Notes: generated by a model not told the origin, from the letters alone. A stretch of 64,000 nucleotides of DNA from Hoeflea sp. (GCF_002733955.1 NZ_NVXQ01000006.1:54694-118693), one strand, 5' to 3'; positions 28,793-38,551 are shown, numbered from the stretch's first letter. Numbers and translations are program-made.

Positions 28793-29935
28793 ATGTCGTC
28801 TGCACCACTCCCATCCGTCCCGTTCGTTGATCTCGGCGCCCAGAAGCTGCGCATCCGTGACCGTGTCGATGCGGCCATCAGTGCAGTTCTGGATCATGGC
28901 CAGTTCATCATGGGACCGGAAGTAGCAGAGCTGGAACGGCAACTTGCTGCTCATAGCGGTGCGGCGCATGCGATTGCCTGCTCTTCGGGCACGGATGCAC
29001 TGGCAATGGTGCTTATGGCCAAGAATGTGCGTCCCGGACAGGCGATCTTCTGCCCGGCCTTCACCTTTGTCGCGACCGCCGAAGTGGTGGCCTGGCTTGG
29101 CGCGCATATCTGGTTCGTCGATGTCGATGCAGACACCTTCAACATGGATCCGGCTTCGCTTGAAACAGCCATTGCCAACGCCCGCGAGGCCGGCCACGAG
29201 CCGGTCGGCGTGATCCCGGTCGACCTTTTCGGTGTGCCGGCCGATTACGACGCGGTGTCGAAAATTGCTTCGCGCGAAGGGCTGTGGGTGCTGGGCGACG
29301 GCGCGCAGGCATATGGCGCGCGCTATCACAATCGCCGGGTCGGCACGCTGGCGATGGCGACCGCCACCAGCTTCTTCCCGGCCAAGCCGCTTGGTGCTTA
29401 CGGTGATGGCGGCGCGATCTTCACCGACGATGCCCAGCTCGCCGAGACGCTGCGCTCGATCCTGTTTCACGGCAAGGGCGCCAACCAGTACGACAATGTG
29501 CGCATCGGCATGACCGGGCGCATCGACACGATGCAGGCCGCGATCCTGATCGAAAAGCTCAGGATCTTCGACGACGAGATCGAAGCCCGCAACCGCATTG
29601 CCGCGCGCTACACAGAGCTGCTGAAGGACCACGTGGCAACGCCGGTGGTGCCGGACGGACTGCAGTCGGTCTGGGCGCAGTACACCATAAAGCTGCCGGA
29701 AGGCGCTGACCGGGCCGCCATCCAGGCCCGGCTGAAGGAAGACGGCGTGCCGAGTGCGGTCTATTATGCCAAGCCGCTGCACCGCCAGGACGCCTACAGC
29801 CACCATGGCATGGCCGGTGGCGAACTGCCTGTAACCGACATGCTGGCAGGCTGCGTGCTCAGCCTGCCGATGCATCCCTATCTCGATGAAGAGACCCAGG
29901 ACCGGGTGGTCAATGCGCTGATCGCGGCGCTGTAG
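28793..29935 (+). CDS. DegT/DnrJ/EryC1 family PLP-dependent aminotransferase
   Basis: A 380-residue enzyme of the sugar aminotransferase family. The start MSSAPLPSVPFVDLGAQ at 28793 is where similarity begins. Family motifs include SSGTDALAMVLMA for cofactor binding, CPAFTFVATAEVVAWLGA, the aspartate in VLGDGAQAYGA, the cofactor lysine in SFFPAKPLGAYGDGGA, and NVRIGMTGRIDTMQAAIL. Such enzymes put an amino group on a keto-sugar nucleotide for surface polysaccharides. No other polysaccharide genes are adjacent, so the actual sugar is unknown. Confidence 0.9.
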   Translation: MSSAPLPSVPFVDLGAQKLRIRDRVDAAISAVLDHGQFIMGPEVAELERQLAAHSGAAHAIACSSGTDALAMVLMAKNVRPGQAIFCPAFTFVATAEVVAWLGAHIWFVDVDADTFNMDPASLETAIANAREAGHEPVGVIPVDLFGVPADYDAVSKIASREGLWVLGDGAQAYGARYHNRRVGTLAMATATSFFPAKPLGAYGDGGAIFTDDAQLAETLRSILFHGKGANQYDNVRIGMTGRIDTMQAAILIEKLRIFDDEIEARNRIAARYTELLKDHVATPVVPDGLQSVWAQYTIKLPEGADRAAIQARLKEDGVPSAVYYAKPLHRQDAYSHHGMAGGELPVTDMLAGCVLSLPMHPYLDEETQDRVVNALIAAL

Positions 29936-29984
29936 GCCAGCCGTTCGCAGGGATGCGAGTATCACCACCCAGACGGAGATAGCC

Positions 29985-30440
29985 TTGCAAGTTGAAGTTC
30001 TGAAGGTTTCACTGATCTGTGTTGCTCTAAGCGCAGGCGCAGCCCTGGCCCATACCGGCGCAACCGGCGTCGTCAAGCAACGCATGGAGATGATGGGTGA
30101 CATCGCTGCCCAGATGAAAACAGTTGCCCGGATCCTCAACGGACAAGATCAGTTCAATCCATCTCCTGTTGCAGCTTCCGCAAAACGGATAGCCGAACAC
30201 GCCGAAATGTTCGAGGAGATGTTTCCGGAAGGAACCACCAGTTCACCCAGCGAAGCGCTGCCTGAAATCTGGATCAACTGGGATGAGTTTGAGGAACAGG
30301 CAGACGCGATGAAGTCCAGCGCGCTTGCTCTCGCCACGGCGGCGGAGACCGCTGGAGGTCCGCTGGACATCAAAAAGCCGTTCCGTCAGCTGGGTATGAG
30401 CTGCAAAAGTTGCCACCAGGATTTTCGCCAGAAGAAGTAG
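29985..30440 (+). CDS. Cytochrome c'-like class II periplasmic protein
   Basis: A 151-residue exported protein. The TTG start at 29985 has GGAG 8 bp upstream and begins a signal peptide (VSLICVALSAGAALA before HTG). The mature part is helical, fitting a four-helix bundle, and the haem-binding motif CKSCH lies 7 residues from the C-terminus, as in cytochromes c' and c-556. The sixth-ligand side has a methionine-rich start (KQRMEMMGDIAAQMKTVA), which suggests a c-556-like member. Possible roles are electron transfer or nitric oxide binding. Confidence 0.87.
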   Translation: MQVEVLKVSLICVALSAGAALAHTGATGVVKQRMEMMGDIAAQMKTVARILNGQDQFNPSPVAASAKRIAEHAEMFEEMFPEGTTSSPSEALPEIWINWDEFEEQADAMKSSALALATAAETAGGPLDIKKPFRQLGMSCKSCHQDFRQKK

Positions 30441-30462
30441 GCCGGAAACAGGCTTCAGATGG

Positions 30463-31410
30463 TCACACAGCCAGCCTGGCCATACGCCTGATGAAATCAG
30501 CGCACTCTTCCGGTGCCGTGGCGAGGATCATGTGGCCGCGGCCGGGCAAGGTTTCATAGACCAAGCCATGGGCCTGCATCGAAGCTCCGTGCAGATCGGG
30601 CGAGAGCAGCCTGTCATCAGCGCCAAAAAGAATGCCGCCGGGAACGTCGATCTCGGCGGCGTAGCGCGCCTGCTGGGCCGGCATCGACTTTGTCACGCCG
30701 TGCAGGTCGGCTGAGGCTCCGATGAAAGATGACGGTCGCAATCCGAGAACACCGCCGCCCTTGACCATGAAATCGTCCGGTCCCTGTTCCGGGGCGAAGA
30801 CCTGAGCCACGACCGTCGCGGACGTCATCTTCGTGACGGGGGCTGCGACCGTGTGGCCGATCAGGCGGCGCATGAACGCGGAACGGATCACCAGCGGCTT
30901 GAACACCGCCGGCGGCTCCGGAATGACGGCGGTCAGCGGACACAGAAGCGCCAGCGCACCGATCGGCTGCTTGTGCTGGAGGACCATTGCGAGCGAAAGC
31001 GCGCCACCGAGCGAATGGCCGACCAGAACCGGCTTTTCGACGCCGAGCTTGGCAAGGAACTCGCTGATCATGTCGGCCTGTGCCGGCAACTCCGCCAGCG
31101 CGTCATCGGTCCGTGTGGAATAGCCGGAGCCGGGCCGGTCGATGGTGATGACGCGGAATTCCGAGGAAAACTGCTCCACCAGCGCATAGGTGAAGTTGTG
31201 CATGTTGCCGGCCAGTCCATGGATCAGAACGAGAGGCTGGCCATCGCGCGGACCTGCATCGGTGTAATGGATCGCGCCTCCGGTGACCGCAAGGATTTCA
31301 CCTGCCTGCGGCACGGCTTGTTCCGCATCGGCGGCGAGCTTGCGCGTCCACAGCCAGCACGCGGCCAGCGCAAGCACCACAACCAACACGACCGACATGA
31401 ATATGGACAC
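30463..31410 (-). CDS. Alpha/beta-hydrolase with N-terminal membrane anchor
   Basis: A 315-residue hydrolase. A hydrophobic helix (about residues 5-22) probably anchors it in the membrane. The fold is marked by VLIHGLAGN for the oxyanion region, the nucleophile elbow GHSLGGA (serine near residue 136), and GRGHM near the end for the histidine. The acid residue is probably in the FGADDRLL segment. The substrate is unknown. It converges on the cytochrome c' gene. Confidence 0.85.
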   Translation of the reverse strand: MSIFMSVVLVVVLALAACWLWTRKLAADAEQAVPQAGEILAVTGGAIHYTDAGPRDGQPLVLIHGLAGNMHNFTYALVEQFSSEFRVITIDRPGSGYSTRTDDALAELPAQADMISEFLAKLGVEKPVLVGHSLGGALSLAMVLQHKQPIGALALLCPLTAVIPEPPAVFKPLVIRSAFMRRLIGHTVAAPVTKMTSATVVAQVFAPEQGPDDFMVKGGGVLGLRPSSFIGASADLHGVTKSMPAQQARYAAEIDVPGGILFGADDRLLSPDLHGASMQAHGLVYETLPGRGHMILATAPEECADFIRRMARLAV

Positions 31411-31547
31411 CGAGCCAACTCCCCTTCCCCGTCGTCACAGGCGGCACCACCCTCGACAAGTCGGCGGAGTATCTGTTGCAAGAGAGAAGGCGTCAACCGG
31501 ATTGGCGAGGCAGAGGCGGCCCGCGGGAAAGGACGCCGGTCCGGCGC

Positions 31548-34500
31548 TCAAACCACTTCGCGCAGTTGCTCGGCGGTCTGCAGGTCGACGGACACGAGCT
31601 GGCTGACGCCCTGCTCGGCCATGGTGACGCCGAACAGACGGTTCATGCGGGCCATGGTGATCGGGTTGTGGGTGATGATGACAAAACGGGTCTCGGTGGA
31701 GGCTGCCATTTCGTCCATCAGGTTGCAGTAGCGCTCGACATTGTGGTCATCGAGCGGCGCGTCGACCTCGTCGAGCACGCAGATCGGCGCCGGGTTGGTC
31801 AGAAACACAGCGAAGATCAGCGCCATGGCGGTCAGCGCCTGTTCACCACCAGACAGCAGCGTCATGGTCTGCGGTTTCTTGCCCGGCGGGCGGGCGAGGA
31901 TCTCGAGCCCTGCTTCGAGCGGGTCGTCGGATTCAATAAGCTGAAGTTCCGCCGTGCCGCCTCCGAACAGATGGGTGAACAGGCGCTGGAACTGGGCATT
32001 GACGATGTCGAAAGCGACGAGCAAGCGGTCGCGGCCTTCCTTGTTCAGGCTTTGAATTCCCGCGCGCAGTTTCTTGATCGCGTCGATGACGTCCTCGCGT
32101 TCGGTCACGATCAGATTGAGCCGATCCGAGAGCTCCGTCTGTTCTTCTTCGGCCCGCAGATTGACCGCGCCCAGGCGTTCACGCTCGATCTTGAGACGTT
32201 CGAGGTTGCGCTCGACTTGGGCCGGATCGGGCAAGGGTGCATCGGTTGTCAGGCCAGAGTGTTTCAACGCCTCATGCGGCTCGCAATTCAGCCCCTCGCG
32301 GATGCGGGCCTCGCCGTCCTCGCGGCGTTCCCTGGCTGCCATCAGGCGTTCCTCGGCGCGACCGCGGCCTTCGCGTCCCTGCGACAACGCGCCGATGGCC
32401 TCGGTGGCAGCCTTGTCGGCTTCGCGTGACTTGGTCTCGGCCAGCGCCAGCTTGTCGGCAGCTTCCTGACGGCGCTTTTCGGCTTCCGACAGCTGGTTCA
32501 TCAGCTGGCGCCGGCGGGCGGCGAGTTCGTCAGGAGCCTCGGCAATGCCGGCAACTTCCGCCGCCGCCTCGTCCGAACGGGTGCGCAGTGCTGCGAGATG
32601 GCTTTCGGCGTTGGCGGCACGCTCGAGCCAGCTTGTGCGCTCGGTTCCGATCGCCGCCAGTCTGCGGGCGCGGGCGGCGTTTTCGCGTTCAAGTCCTTCG
32701 TGCGCCGCACGGGCCTCGGCAAGAGCACCGCGATCTGTGGCGACCTGGGCATTGACCTGGGCAAGGGCTGCATCCAGCCCGGCCAGATCCGGGCAGGCCT
32801 TAAGCGATCGCTCAGCCTGCTCCAGTCCCTCGACGGTTTCGGCCAGCTGCGCACCGACCTGGGCGCGGGATTCGGTCAGCACCGCCCTGCGATTGGAGAG
32901 TTCACCGGACGCGCGTTCGGCGCTCGCCAGCTCATCACGGGCCCTGGTGACGCTTTGGTGGGCCGTGCGGATGAGATCGCGCGCGACGCGACTTTCATTT
33001 ACCTTGGCCGAGACCGCAGCCTCGCTGCGGGTGAGTTCCTCTTCCACCTGGCGCAGTGCCTTGGTGGCAACGACCACTTCCTCATTGAGGTCTGCCAGGC
33101 GGTTCTTCTGCTCCAGCCGAAGGGCGGCAGGCGTCGGCGCATCGGCGGAGGCGACATAGCCATCCCAGCGGAAGACGGCGCCGTCACGGGTGACCAGCCG
33201 TTGTCCGGGCTTGAGCGTTGCATGCAGAACCCTGCCGTGATCCTCATCGGCGACGAGCCCGATATGGGCCAGCCTGCGGGCAAGCTCCTGCGGCGCGCGG
33301 ACATGGGTGGAGAGCGGCGTGACACCACTTGGCAGGGCCGCATCCTCAGCGGTGGTTTCCATTTTTGCCCAGTGCGCCGGGGCCGCGGGATCAAGCGGCA
33401 GGTCAAGATCATCACCCAGCGCTGCGCCAAGTGCCGTCTCATAGCCGCGATCGACCTTGATCTGCTCGACCACCGGGGGAAACAAATCCGAGCCCTGCCC
33501 GGCATTGAGCATGCGGGCAATGGTCTTGGCCTCGGTCTCGATGGCGTTCAGCCTTGCCTTTGCCTCGGTCACCGGCTGACGCGCGGCGGTCTCAGCCTCA
33601 CGAGCAGCTTCCAGCGCCTGTTCGATTTCGGCCAGCGCCTTCTCGGCATCCGCGAGCACCTTTTCGGCGGTCTCGGTGTCCCGGCGTTTTGCTTCCGGAT
33701 CGGGAAGGCCGGCGATCTTCTGGGCGATCCCGGCAAGGTCGGCATCCTGGCTGGCGATCTGGCGGTCGAGACGGGCCTTGCGCTCGGTCGTCTCGCGCAC
33801 CACCCGTTCGAGCTGACTGCGCTCGGCCGCGGCTTCGGCGCGTTCGGCGGTGACGACACCAAGCGAGGTTTCGCTTTCGGCAAGCTTTGCTTGCGCCGCC
33901 TCGAAGGCCGCCTTCAAGGCCGCAGTGCGTTCGCCGCTGCCTTCCAGCGCCGTCTTCAGTTCGGCCTCTTCTTCGGAGAGCCGCTGCATGATGCCGGCAT
34001 TGTCGGCAATCAGGCGCTCCTCGCGCTCGATATCGGCCTTGAGCTGCGCCATGCGGCGGTCGAGCTCCTCGCGGCGGCGGGCAATGCGCTCGGCCTCCTC
34101 GTCGATCTGGGTGCGGGCAATCTGCAGCCGCTGCAGGGCTGCCGCTGCCGCGGCCTCGGCCTCGCGCAATTCGGGCAGCTTGTGCGCGGCGACGGCCTGG
34201 TCCTTGGCCGCCTCCATCTGCGCCTGCGCCAGTTCCGCCACCTGCGATGTGGCCTGGGCGAGCGCGCTTTCGGCCTCGCCCTCCTGGCTCTTGGCGATCG
34301 ACCAGCGCAGATGCAGAAGCGTTGCCTCGGCCTGCCGCACTTCCGCCGAAAGGATCTTGAAACGGTTGGCCTGGCGGGCCTGGCGCTTGAGGCTTTCGAC
34401 CTGGGATTCAAGCTCGGAGGTGACGTCGTCGAGGCGTTCGAGATTGGTCTCGGCGGCGCGCAGTCTCAGCTCGGCCTCGTGGCGGCGGGAATGCAGGCCG

Positions 34501-35012
34501 GAAATGCCGGCAGCCTCTTCCAGCAATTGCCGGCGCGCCTGCGGCTTGGCCTGGATCAGTTCGCCGATACGCCCCTGCCCGACCATCGAGGGCGAGCGGG
34601 CGCCGGTGGAGGCATCGGCAAACAAAAGCTGCACATCCTTGGCGCGGGCTTCCTTGCCATTGATGCGGTAGACCGAGCCGGATTCGCGCTCGATGCGGCG
34701 GGTGACCTGGATCTCGTCGGAATTGTTGAAGGCTGCGGGCGCGGTGCGGTCGGAATTGTCGAGATAGAGGCCGACTTCGGCTGTGTTGCGGGCCGGACGG
34801 TTGCCGGAGCCCGAAAAGATCACGTCGTCCATGCCCGAGGCGCGCATGTTCTTGTAGGAATTCTCGCCCATCACCCAGCGCATGGCCTCGACAAGATTGG
34901 ACTTGCCGCAGCCATTGGGCCCGACCACTCCGGTCAGGCCGCGTTCGATGACGAATTCGGTGGGTTCGACGAAGGACTTGAAGCCCAGAACCCGAAGCTT
35001 GGTAAATTTCAT
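31548..35012 (-). CDS. smc: Chromosome segregation protein SMC
   Basis: A 1,154-residue condensin ATPase. The N-terminal head has Walker A GPNGCGKSNLVEAMRWVMGE. Two very long coiled coils (about residues 170-500 and 650-960) flank a hinge near 510-640. The C-terminal head has the signature LLSGGEQALTAMALIFAVF and Walker B ICVLDEVDAPLDDHNVERY. The full length is normal for the family. It folds and separates chromosomes together with ScpA and ScpB, whose genes are not in this window. The DsbA-like gene lies just upstream on the same strand, as in many Rhizobiales. Confidence 0.97.
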   Translation of the reverse strand: MKFTKLRVLGFKSFVEPTEFVIERGLTGVVGPNGCGKSNLVEAMRWVMGENSYKNMRASGMDDVIFSGSGNRPARNTAEVGLYLDNSDRTAPAAFNNSDEIQVTRRIERESGSVYRINGKEARAKDVQLLFADASTGARSPSMVGQGRIGELIQAKPQARRQLLEEAAGISGLHSRRHEAELRLRAAETNLERLDDVTSELESQVESLKRQARQANRFKILSAEVRQAEATLLHLRWSIAKSQEGEAESALAQATSQVAELAQAQMEAAKDQAVAAHKLPELREAEAAAAAALQRLQIARTQIDEEAERIARRREELDRRMAQLKADIEREERLIADNAGIMQRLSEEEAELKTALEGSGERTAALKAAFEAAQAKLAESETSLGVVTAERAEAAAERSQLERVVRETTERKARLDRQIASQDADLAGIAQKIAGLPDPEAKRRDTETAEKVLADAEKALAEIEQALEAAREAETAARQPVTEAKARLNAIETEAKTIARMLNAGQGSDLFPPVVEQIKVDRGYETALGAALGDDLDLPLDPAAPAHWAKMETTAEDAALPSGVTPLSTHVRAPQELARRLAHIGLVADEDHGRVLHATLKPGQRLVTRDGAVFRWDGYVASADAPTPAALRLEQKNRLADLNEEVVVATKALRQVEEELTRSEAAVSAKVNESRVARDLIRTAHQSVTRARDELASAERASGELSNRRAVLTESRAQVGAQLAETVEGLEQAERSLKACPDLAGLDAALAQVNAQVATDRGALAEARAAHEGLERENAARARRLAAIGTERTSWLERAANAESHLAALRTRSDEAAAEVAGIAEAPDELAARRRQLMNQLSEAEKRRQEAADKLALAETKSREADKAATEAIGALSQGREGRGRAEERLMAARERREDGEARIREGLNCEPHEALKHSGLTTDAPLPDPAQVERNLERLKIERERLGAVNLRAEEEQTELSDRLNLIVTEREDVIDAIKKLRAGIQSLNKEGRDRLLVAFDIVNAQFQRLFTHLFGGGTAELQLIESDDPLEAGLEILARPPGKKPQTMTLLSGGEQALTAMALIFAVFLTNPAPICVLDEVDAPLDDHNVERYCNLMDEMAASTETRFVIITHNPITMARMNRLFGVTMAEQGVSQLVSVDLQTAEQLREVV

Positions 35013-35099
35013 GACCGGGTCTCCCGGTCAGGCGCATTCATCGGCACGACAACGCATCCCTTGCAGTCAAACCGCAAGGGATCGATGCGCAATGCCCGC

Positions 35100-35855
35100 T
35101 CAGAGCAGCGGGTCGATGATTGCCGACATGACGTCAACCGACATATTCCCCGGATACCGCTTGCCGTTGATGAAGAAGGTTGGCGTGGACTGCACGCCAA
35201 ACTCGTTTCCGGCCTTGGTTCTTACAGCATTGACATCATCCAGAAGTTTTTGGTTCGTCAAGCAAGCCTCAAAGGACTCCTGTGTAAAACCGGCCAAACG
35301 GGCGATTTGGAGCAGTGCTTCACGTCCATCAGGCGCTGTTGCCCAGCTGCGTTGCTGCTTGAACATAACATCGACCATCGGGAAAAACTGATTTTCCGGG
35401 GCGCAACGGGCCAGCATGATGGCAGCTGCGGCGCGCGGATCGAACGGAAACTCGCGCAAAACGAAACGCACCTTGCCGGTGTCGACGTATTTTTCGACCA
35501 GCGGCTTGAAGTTGCTTTCGTGGAAGGCCGCGCAGTGCGGGCAGGTCATCGACATGTACTCGACGATGGTGACGGGGGCGTTTTCATCGCCCAGCGCCAT
35601 TTCCTTGAGCGGGCCGGGTTCCATCAGCTCGGCCACGTCAACCTCACCGTCTGCCGCGGGTGCTGCGACGGTGCTTTCGGTAGATCCGGTGGTTTCCGTC
35701 GACACATTCGCGGATGCCGTTTCGGTGGACACCGCGGCGGCCGAATTGTCGGATGCCTGGGGCGTCTGTTCAGACGAGTCCGAGCAGGCCGTCAAGGTCA
35801 ATGCGAGCAGCGAAACACCCGCAGCGGCGGTCAGTCGGGAGGTCAAACGAAACAT
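35100..35855 (-). CDS. DsbA-like thiol:disulfide oxidoreductase lipoprotein
   Basis: A 251-residue exported protein. The signal peptide ends in the lipobox LTLTAC, so it is probably a lipoprotein. A Ser/Thr/Ala-rich linker (about residues 28-70) precedes a thioredoxin-fold domain with the active-site motif SMTCPHCAAFH and the cis-proline loop QSTPTFFINGKRY. It would form or rearrange disulfides in the periplasm. The ATG at 35855 is preferred to an upstream GTG three codons earlier. It lies 87 bp ahead of smc on the same strand. Confidence 0.9.
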   Translation of the reverse strand: MFRLTSRLTAAAGVSLLALTLTACSDSSEQTPQASDNSAAAVSTETASANVSTETTGSTESTVAAPAADGEVDVAELMEPGPLKEMALGDENAPVTIVEYMSMTCPHCAAFHESNFKPLVEKYVDTGKVRFVLREFPFDPRAAAAIMLARCAPENQFFPMVDVMFKQQRSWATAPDGREALLQIARLAGFTQESFEACLTNQKLLDDVNAVRTKAGNEFGVQSTPTFFINGKRYPGNMSVDVMSAIIDPLL

Positions 35856-36048
35856 GCAATTCACCCATTGTCTGGAAACATCGATACCACCACACTCAAA
35901 ACCAGTTTCCTGCCCTCGCGCGCGGCCGGCGCCCGGTGCCTTTCGGCAAACGCCATTGCTTGCCTATTTCCTATAGCGTCAATTGTGGCCAAACAAGTGC
36001 AACATGTTCACGCAGCCGTGATCATGGTGCACACCGGCTGCAGAAGGA

Positions 36049-36561
36049 TCACCCCTGGCGCCTTGGCTTGCGGCCGAGCACCCCGGTCCCCAATCGCTCC
36101 AATGCTTCGCGCAGACGCGGATCCTCGACCTCGGCCAGCATGCCGGCAAGACGGTTTTTTTCCCCGGCATCGAGCGGCCGCGCCCTGGGCTTGCGCTCAG
36201 GCACATGGATCGCCTTCTGGATGATCCTGATCTGCGAGATGGCGCGAAAACCGAAGAAGCTGTTGACCCTCGAGATCAGCTCGGCCTCCTGGTGCGCCAG
36301 GAACAGCGCGCGGGCTCCTTCGCAGGCTATCGTGAGAAGTCCCGGAGCAAAACCGCCGCCGGTTTCGTCCGGCCCGTCCTGACGCGGCCAGCGTATCCGC
36401 TCGGGCCGCGAGCAGTCGGCGAACTGCTCGCCGGCGATCTCGTCCCAGGATGCCAGCAGCAACGTGTTGATGCCGGCCCGCTTGGCCAGAATCGGATCGA
36501 TCAGGCCATTGGCGATTTCGGCGATCTGCAGACTGCCCTTGCGGCTGAACGGCTTGGCCAT
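36049..36561 (-). CDS. DUF721 (DciA-like) protein
   Basis: A 170-residue protein of the DUF721 family, which includes DciA, a loader of the replicative helicase. The N-terminal part matches the family core (ASWDEIAGEQFADCSRPERIRWP, LTIACEGARALFLAHQEAELISRVNSFFG), and the C-terminal part has the PLDAGEKNRLAGMLAEVEDPRLREAL segment common in alphaproteobacteria. It is divergent from mutY and upstream of the DsbA-like gene on the same strand. A role in DNA replication is inferred from the family. Confidence 0.82.
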   Translation of the reverse strand: MAKPFSRKGSLQIAEIANGLIDPILAKRAGINTLLLASWDEIAGEQFADCSRPERIRWPRQDGPDETGGGFAPGLLTIACEGARALFLAHQEAELISRVNSFFGFRAISQIRIIQKAIHVPERKPRARPLDAGEKNRLAGMLAEVEDPRLREALERLGTGVLGRKPRRQG

Positions 36562-36728
36562 TCCTTGAATACTCCCTGAACCCCACCGGTTTGCGTCGCC
36601 CGGCCGATCCCATCACTGGACAACCCGTCCTGGCCGATTGCGCCGGACGGACTGGCAGGACATGATCCGGCATTGTGTTCATTTCGAAGCGCACTACTTC
36701 GTAAGGCACATTTCCTTCCTACCGCTGC

Positions 36729-37835
36729 ATGAGTTCAATGTCATCTGCCGAGCCTTCCAATACCGCGCCTGAGATCGCGCCCCCGCTGCTTGCCTGGTAT
36801 GACCGGCATGCCCGCGCCCTGCCCTGGCGGATCAGCCCCTCGGAGCGGGACCACGGCGTGGTGGCCGACCCCTACCGGGTCTGGCTGTCGGAGATCATGC
36901 TGCAACAGACCACCGTGCAGGCGGTAAAGCCCTATTTCGAAAATTTTGCCACACGCTGGCCAACGGTTGAAGACCTTGCCGCAGCCGACACGGAAGACGT
37001 GATGAAGGCCTGGGCCGGGCTTGGCTACTATTCCCGGGCCCGAAACCTGAAAAAATGCGCCGATGTGGTAGCGGCCGAGCATGGCGGGCGGTTTCCCAAA
37101 ACCGAAGAGGGTCTGCGTTCCCTGCCAGGAATAGGCCCTTACACGGCGGCGGCCATCGCCGCGATTGCCTTTGATCAGCCGGCGGCAGTTGTCGATGGCA
37201 ATATCGAGCGGGTGTTCACGCGGCTTTTCGAAATCGATACACCGCTGCCCTCGGCCAAGTCCGAAATCCGCGCGGTGGTTGGGGAGGCGACACCCGAAGA
37301 CCGGCCCGGCGACTTCGCGCAAGCCTTGATGGATCTCGGCGCCACCATTTGCACGCCGAAGCGGCCCGCCTGCGCGCTGTGCCCGATCAATGAGCTGTGC
37401 CAGGCACGGCGGTCCGGCAAGCAGGAACAGTTTCCGGTGAAACTGCCGAAGAAAGCCAAGCCGGTTCGCCTCGGCGCTGCCTTCGTGGCTGAGCGCCCCG
37501 ACGAGGCGGTTTTGCTGGTCAAGCGTCCGGACAAGGGGCTGCTCGGCGGCATGACCGGGGTTCCGACCAGCAACTGGACGGTGCGGGCGGATGGCGAAAC
37601 CGGCACGAATGCCGCCCCTTTTAAGGGGGAATGGCGCAGCAAGGGTGTGATTTCACATGTGTTTACACATTTTGAATTGCGGCTGGAGGTTTTTCATGCG
37701 GTTGTCACCAACCCACCGGATCATCCCGGTTGGTGGAGCGATCGCGATTCTCTGCCCGGCGAAGCGCTGCCCACCGTTATGAAGAAGGCTTTGAGCGCCG
37801 CTTTCCCCGGGCTGTTCAGAAAAGGCAAGACATGA
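36729..37835 (+). CDS. mutY: A/G-specific adenine glycosylase MutY
   Basis: A 368-residue DNA repair enzyme that removes adenine mispaired with 8-oxoguanine. The catalytic glutamate region is VWLSEIMLQQTTVQAVKPYF, the helix-hairpin-helix is LPGIGPYTAAAIAAIAF, and the catalytic aspartate is in AVVDGNIERV. The [4Fe-4S] cluster cysteines follow the family spacing in CTPKRPACALCPINELC. A C-terminal NUDIX-like domain (about residues 235-360) recognises 8-oxoguanine. The stop overlaps the next start by 4 bp. Confidence 0.97.
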   Translation: MSSMSSAEPSNTAPEIAPPLLAWYDRHARALPWRISPSERDHGVVADPYRVWLSEIMLQQTTVQAVKPYFENFATRWPTVEDLAAADTEDVMKAWAGLGYYSRARNLKKCADVVAAEHGGRFPKTEEGLRSLPGIGPYTAAAIAAIAFDQPAAVVDGNIERVFTRLFEIDTPLPSAKSEIRAVVGEATPEDRPGDFAQALMDLGATICTPKRPACALCPINELCQARRSGKQEQFPVKLPKKAKPVRLGAAFVAERPDEAVLLVKRPDKGLLGGMTGVPTSNWTVRADGETGTNAAPFKGEWRSKGVISHVFTHFELRLEVFHAVVTNPPDHPGWWSDRDSLPGEALPTVMKKALSAAFPGLFRKGKT

Positions 37836-38464
37836 GCGAGACAAACGAGCCAGCGGATCAACCAGTCCGGCATATCGTGTTCGACATCGGCAAGGTGCTG
37901 ATCCATTACGATCCGAATATTCCCTACAGCCGGCTGATCCCCGACGAGGCGGAACGCGCGGCGTTCTTCGCCACTGTCTGCACCCATGAATGGAACCTCG
38001 AACAGGACCGCGGACGCGGATGGGAGGAAGCCGAGGCGCTGCTTATTGCCGAGCATCCGGACAAGGAGGAACTGATCCGTGCCTTTCGCCTGCATTGGCA
38101 CGAAATGGTCAGCCACGCCTATGACGGCAGTGTCGACATCATGCTCGACCTGATCCAGCAGGGCCGCGACGTGACCATGCTGACCAATTTTGCCGCCGAC
38201 ACCTTCAAGCAGGCCCAGGAGATGTTTCCGTTCCTCAAGGTCCCGCGCGGGGTGACTGTCTCGGGCGAAATCGGGCTGATCAAACCGGACCGCGAAATCT
38301 ATGACACCCACGTCAAGAGCTTCGACCTGGACCCGAAAGCCTGCCTGTTTATCGACGACAGCGAGAAGAATGTCGAAGGCGCGATTGCGGCGGGATGGCA
38401 GGCGGTGCACTTCACCGGTGCAGCCAAACTGCGCGAAGAGCTAGCCAAGCTGGCGGGCCTCTGA
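37832..38464 (+). CDS. HAD-family hydrolase
   Basis: A 210-residue phosphatase-like protein. The first HAD motif is seen in VFDIGKVLIHYD, where the usual DxD is DxG, so the second aspartate is replaced. Motif II is in TMLTNFAADTF, the motif III lysine is in GLIKPDREIYD, and motif IV is in FIDDSEKNVEGA. The DIGxV form is normal in the YihX/HAD-IA group. It overlaps mutY by 4 bp and is therefore co-translated with it, although no shared role is known. Confidence 0.85.
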   Translation: MSETNEPADQPVRHIVFDIGKVLIHYDPNIPYSRLIPDEAERAAFFATVCTHEWNLEQDRGRGWEEAEALLIAEHPDKEELIRAFRLHWHEMVSHAYDGSVDIMLDLIQQGRDVTMLTNFAADTFKQAQEMFPFLKVPRGVTVSGEIGLIKPDREIYDTHVKSFDLDPKACLFIDDSEKNVEGAIAAGWQAVHFTGAAKLREELAKLAGL

Positions 38465-38481
38465 GCGACTTTGGCGCGGGA

Positions 38482-38551
38482 CGCCCGGCAGGCAAGGCGA
38501 GCCGGGCGCACCTGCGCTGATCAGAGCGTCGTTCGATAAATAAGACGCTCT
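38482..38551. terminator. Two successive hairpins between convergent genes
   Basis: The first hairpin has an 8-bp stem CGCCCGGC/GCCGGGCG (38482-38508, 11-nt loop). The second has an 8-bp stem AGAGCGTC/GACGCTCT (38523-38551, 13-nt AT-rich loop). They separate the HAD gene from the DUF3309 gene that faces it, and the second overlaps the DUF3309 stop. Neither has a long T-run, so termination is likely but not certain. Confidence 0.5.

Noticed and set aside
32598-36224. 1,208-residue open frame on the plus strand opposite smc, dsbA-like and DUF721 genes
   Set aside because: It spans three supported genes on the other strand. The composition is low in normal protein features and no motif is visible.
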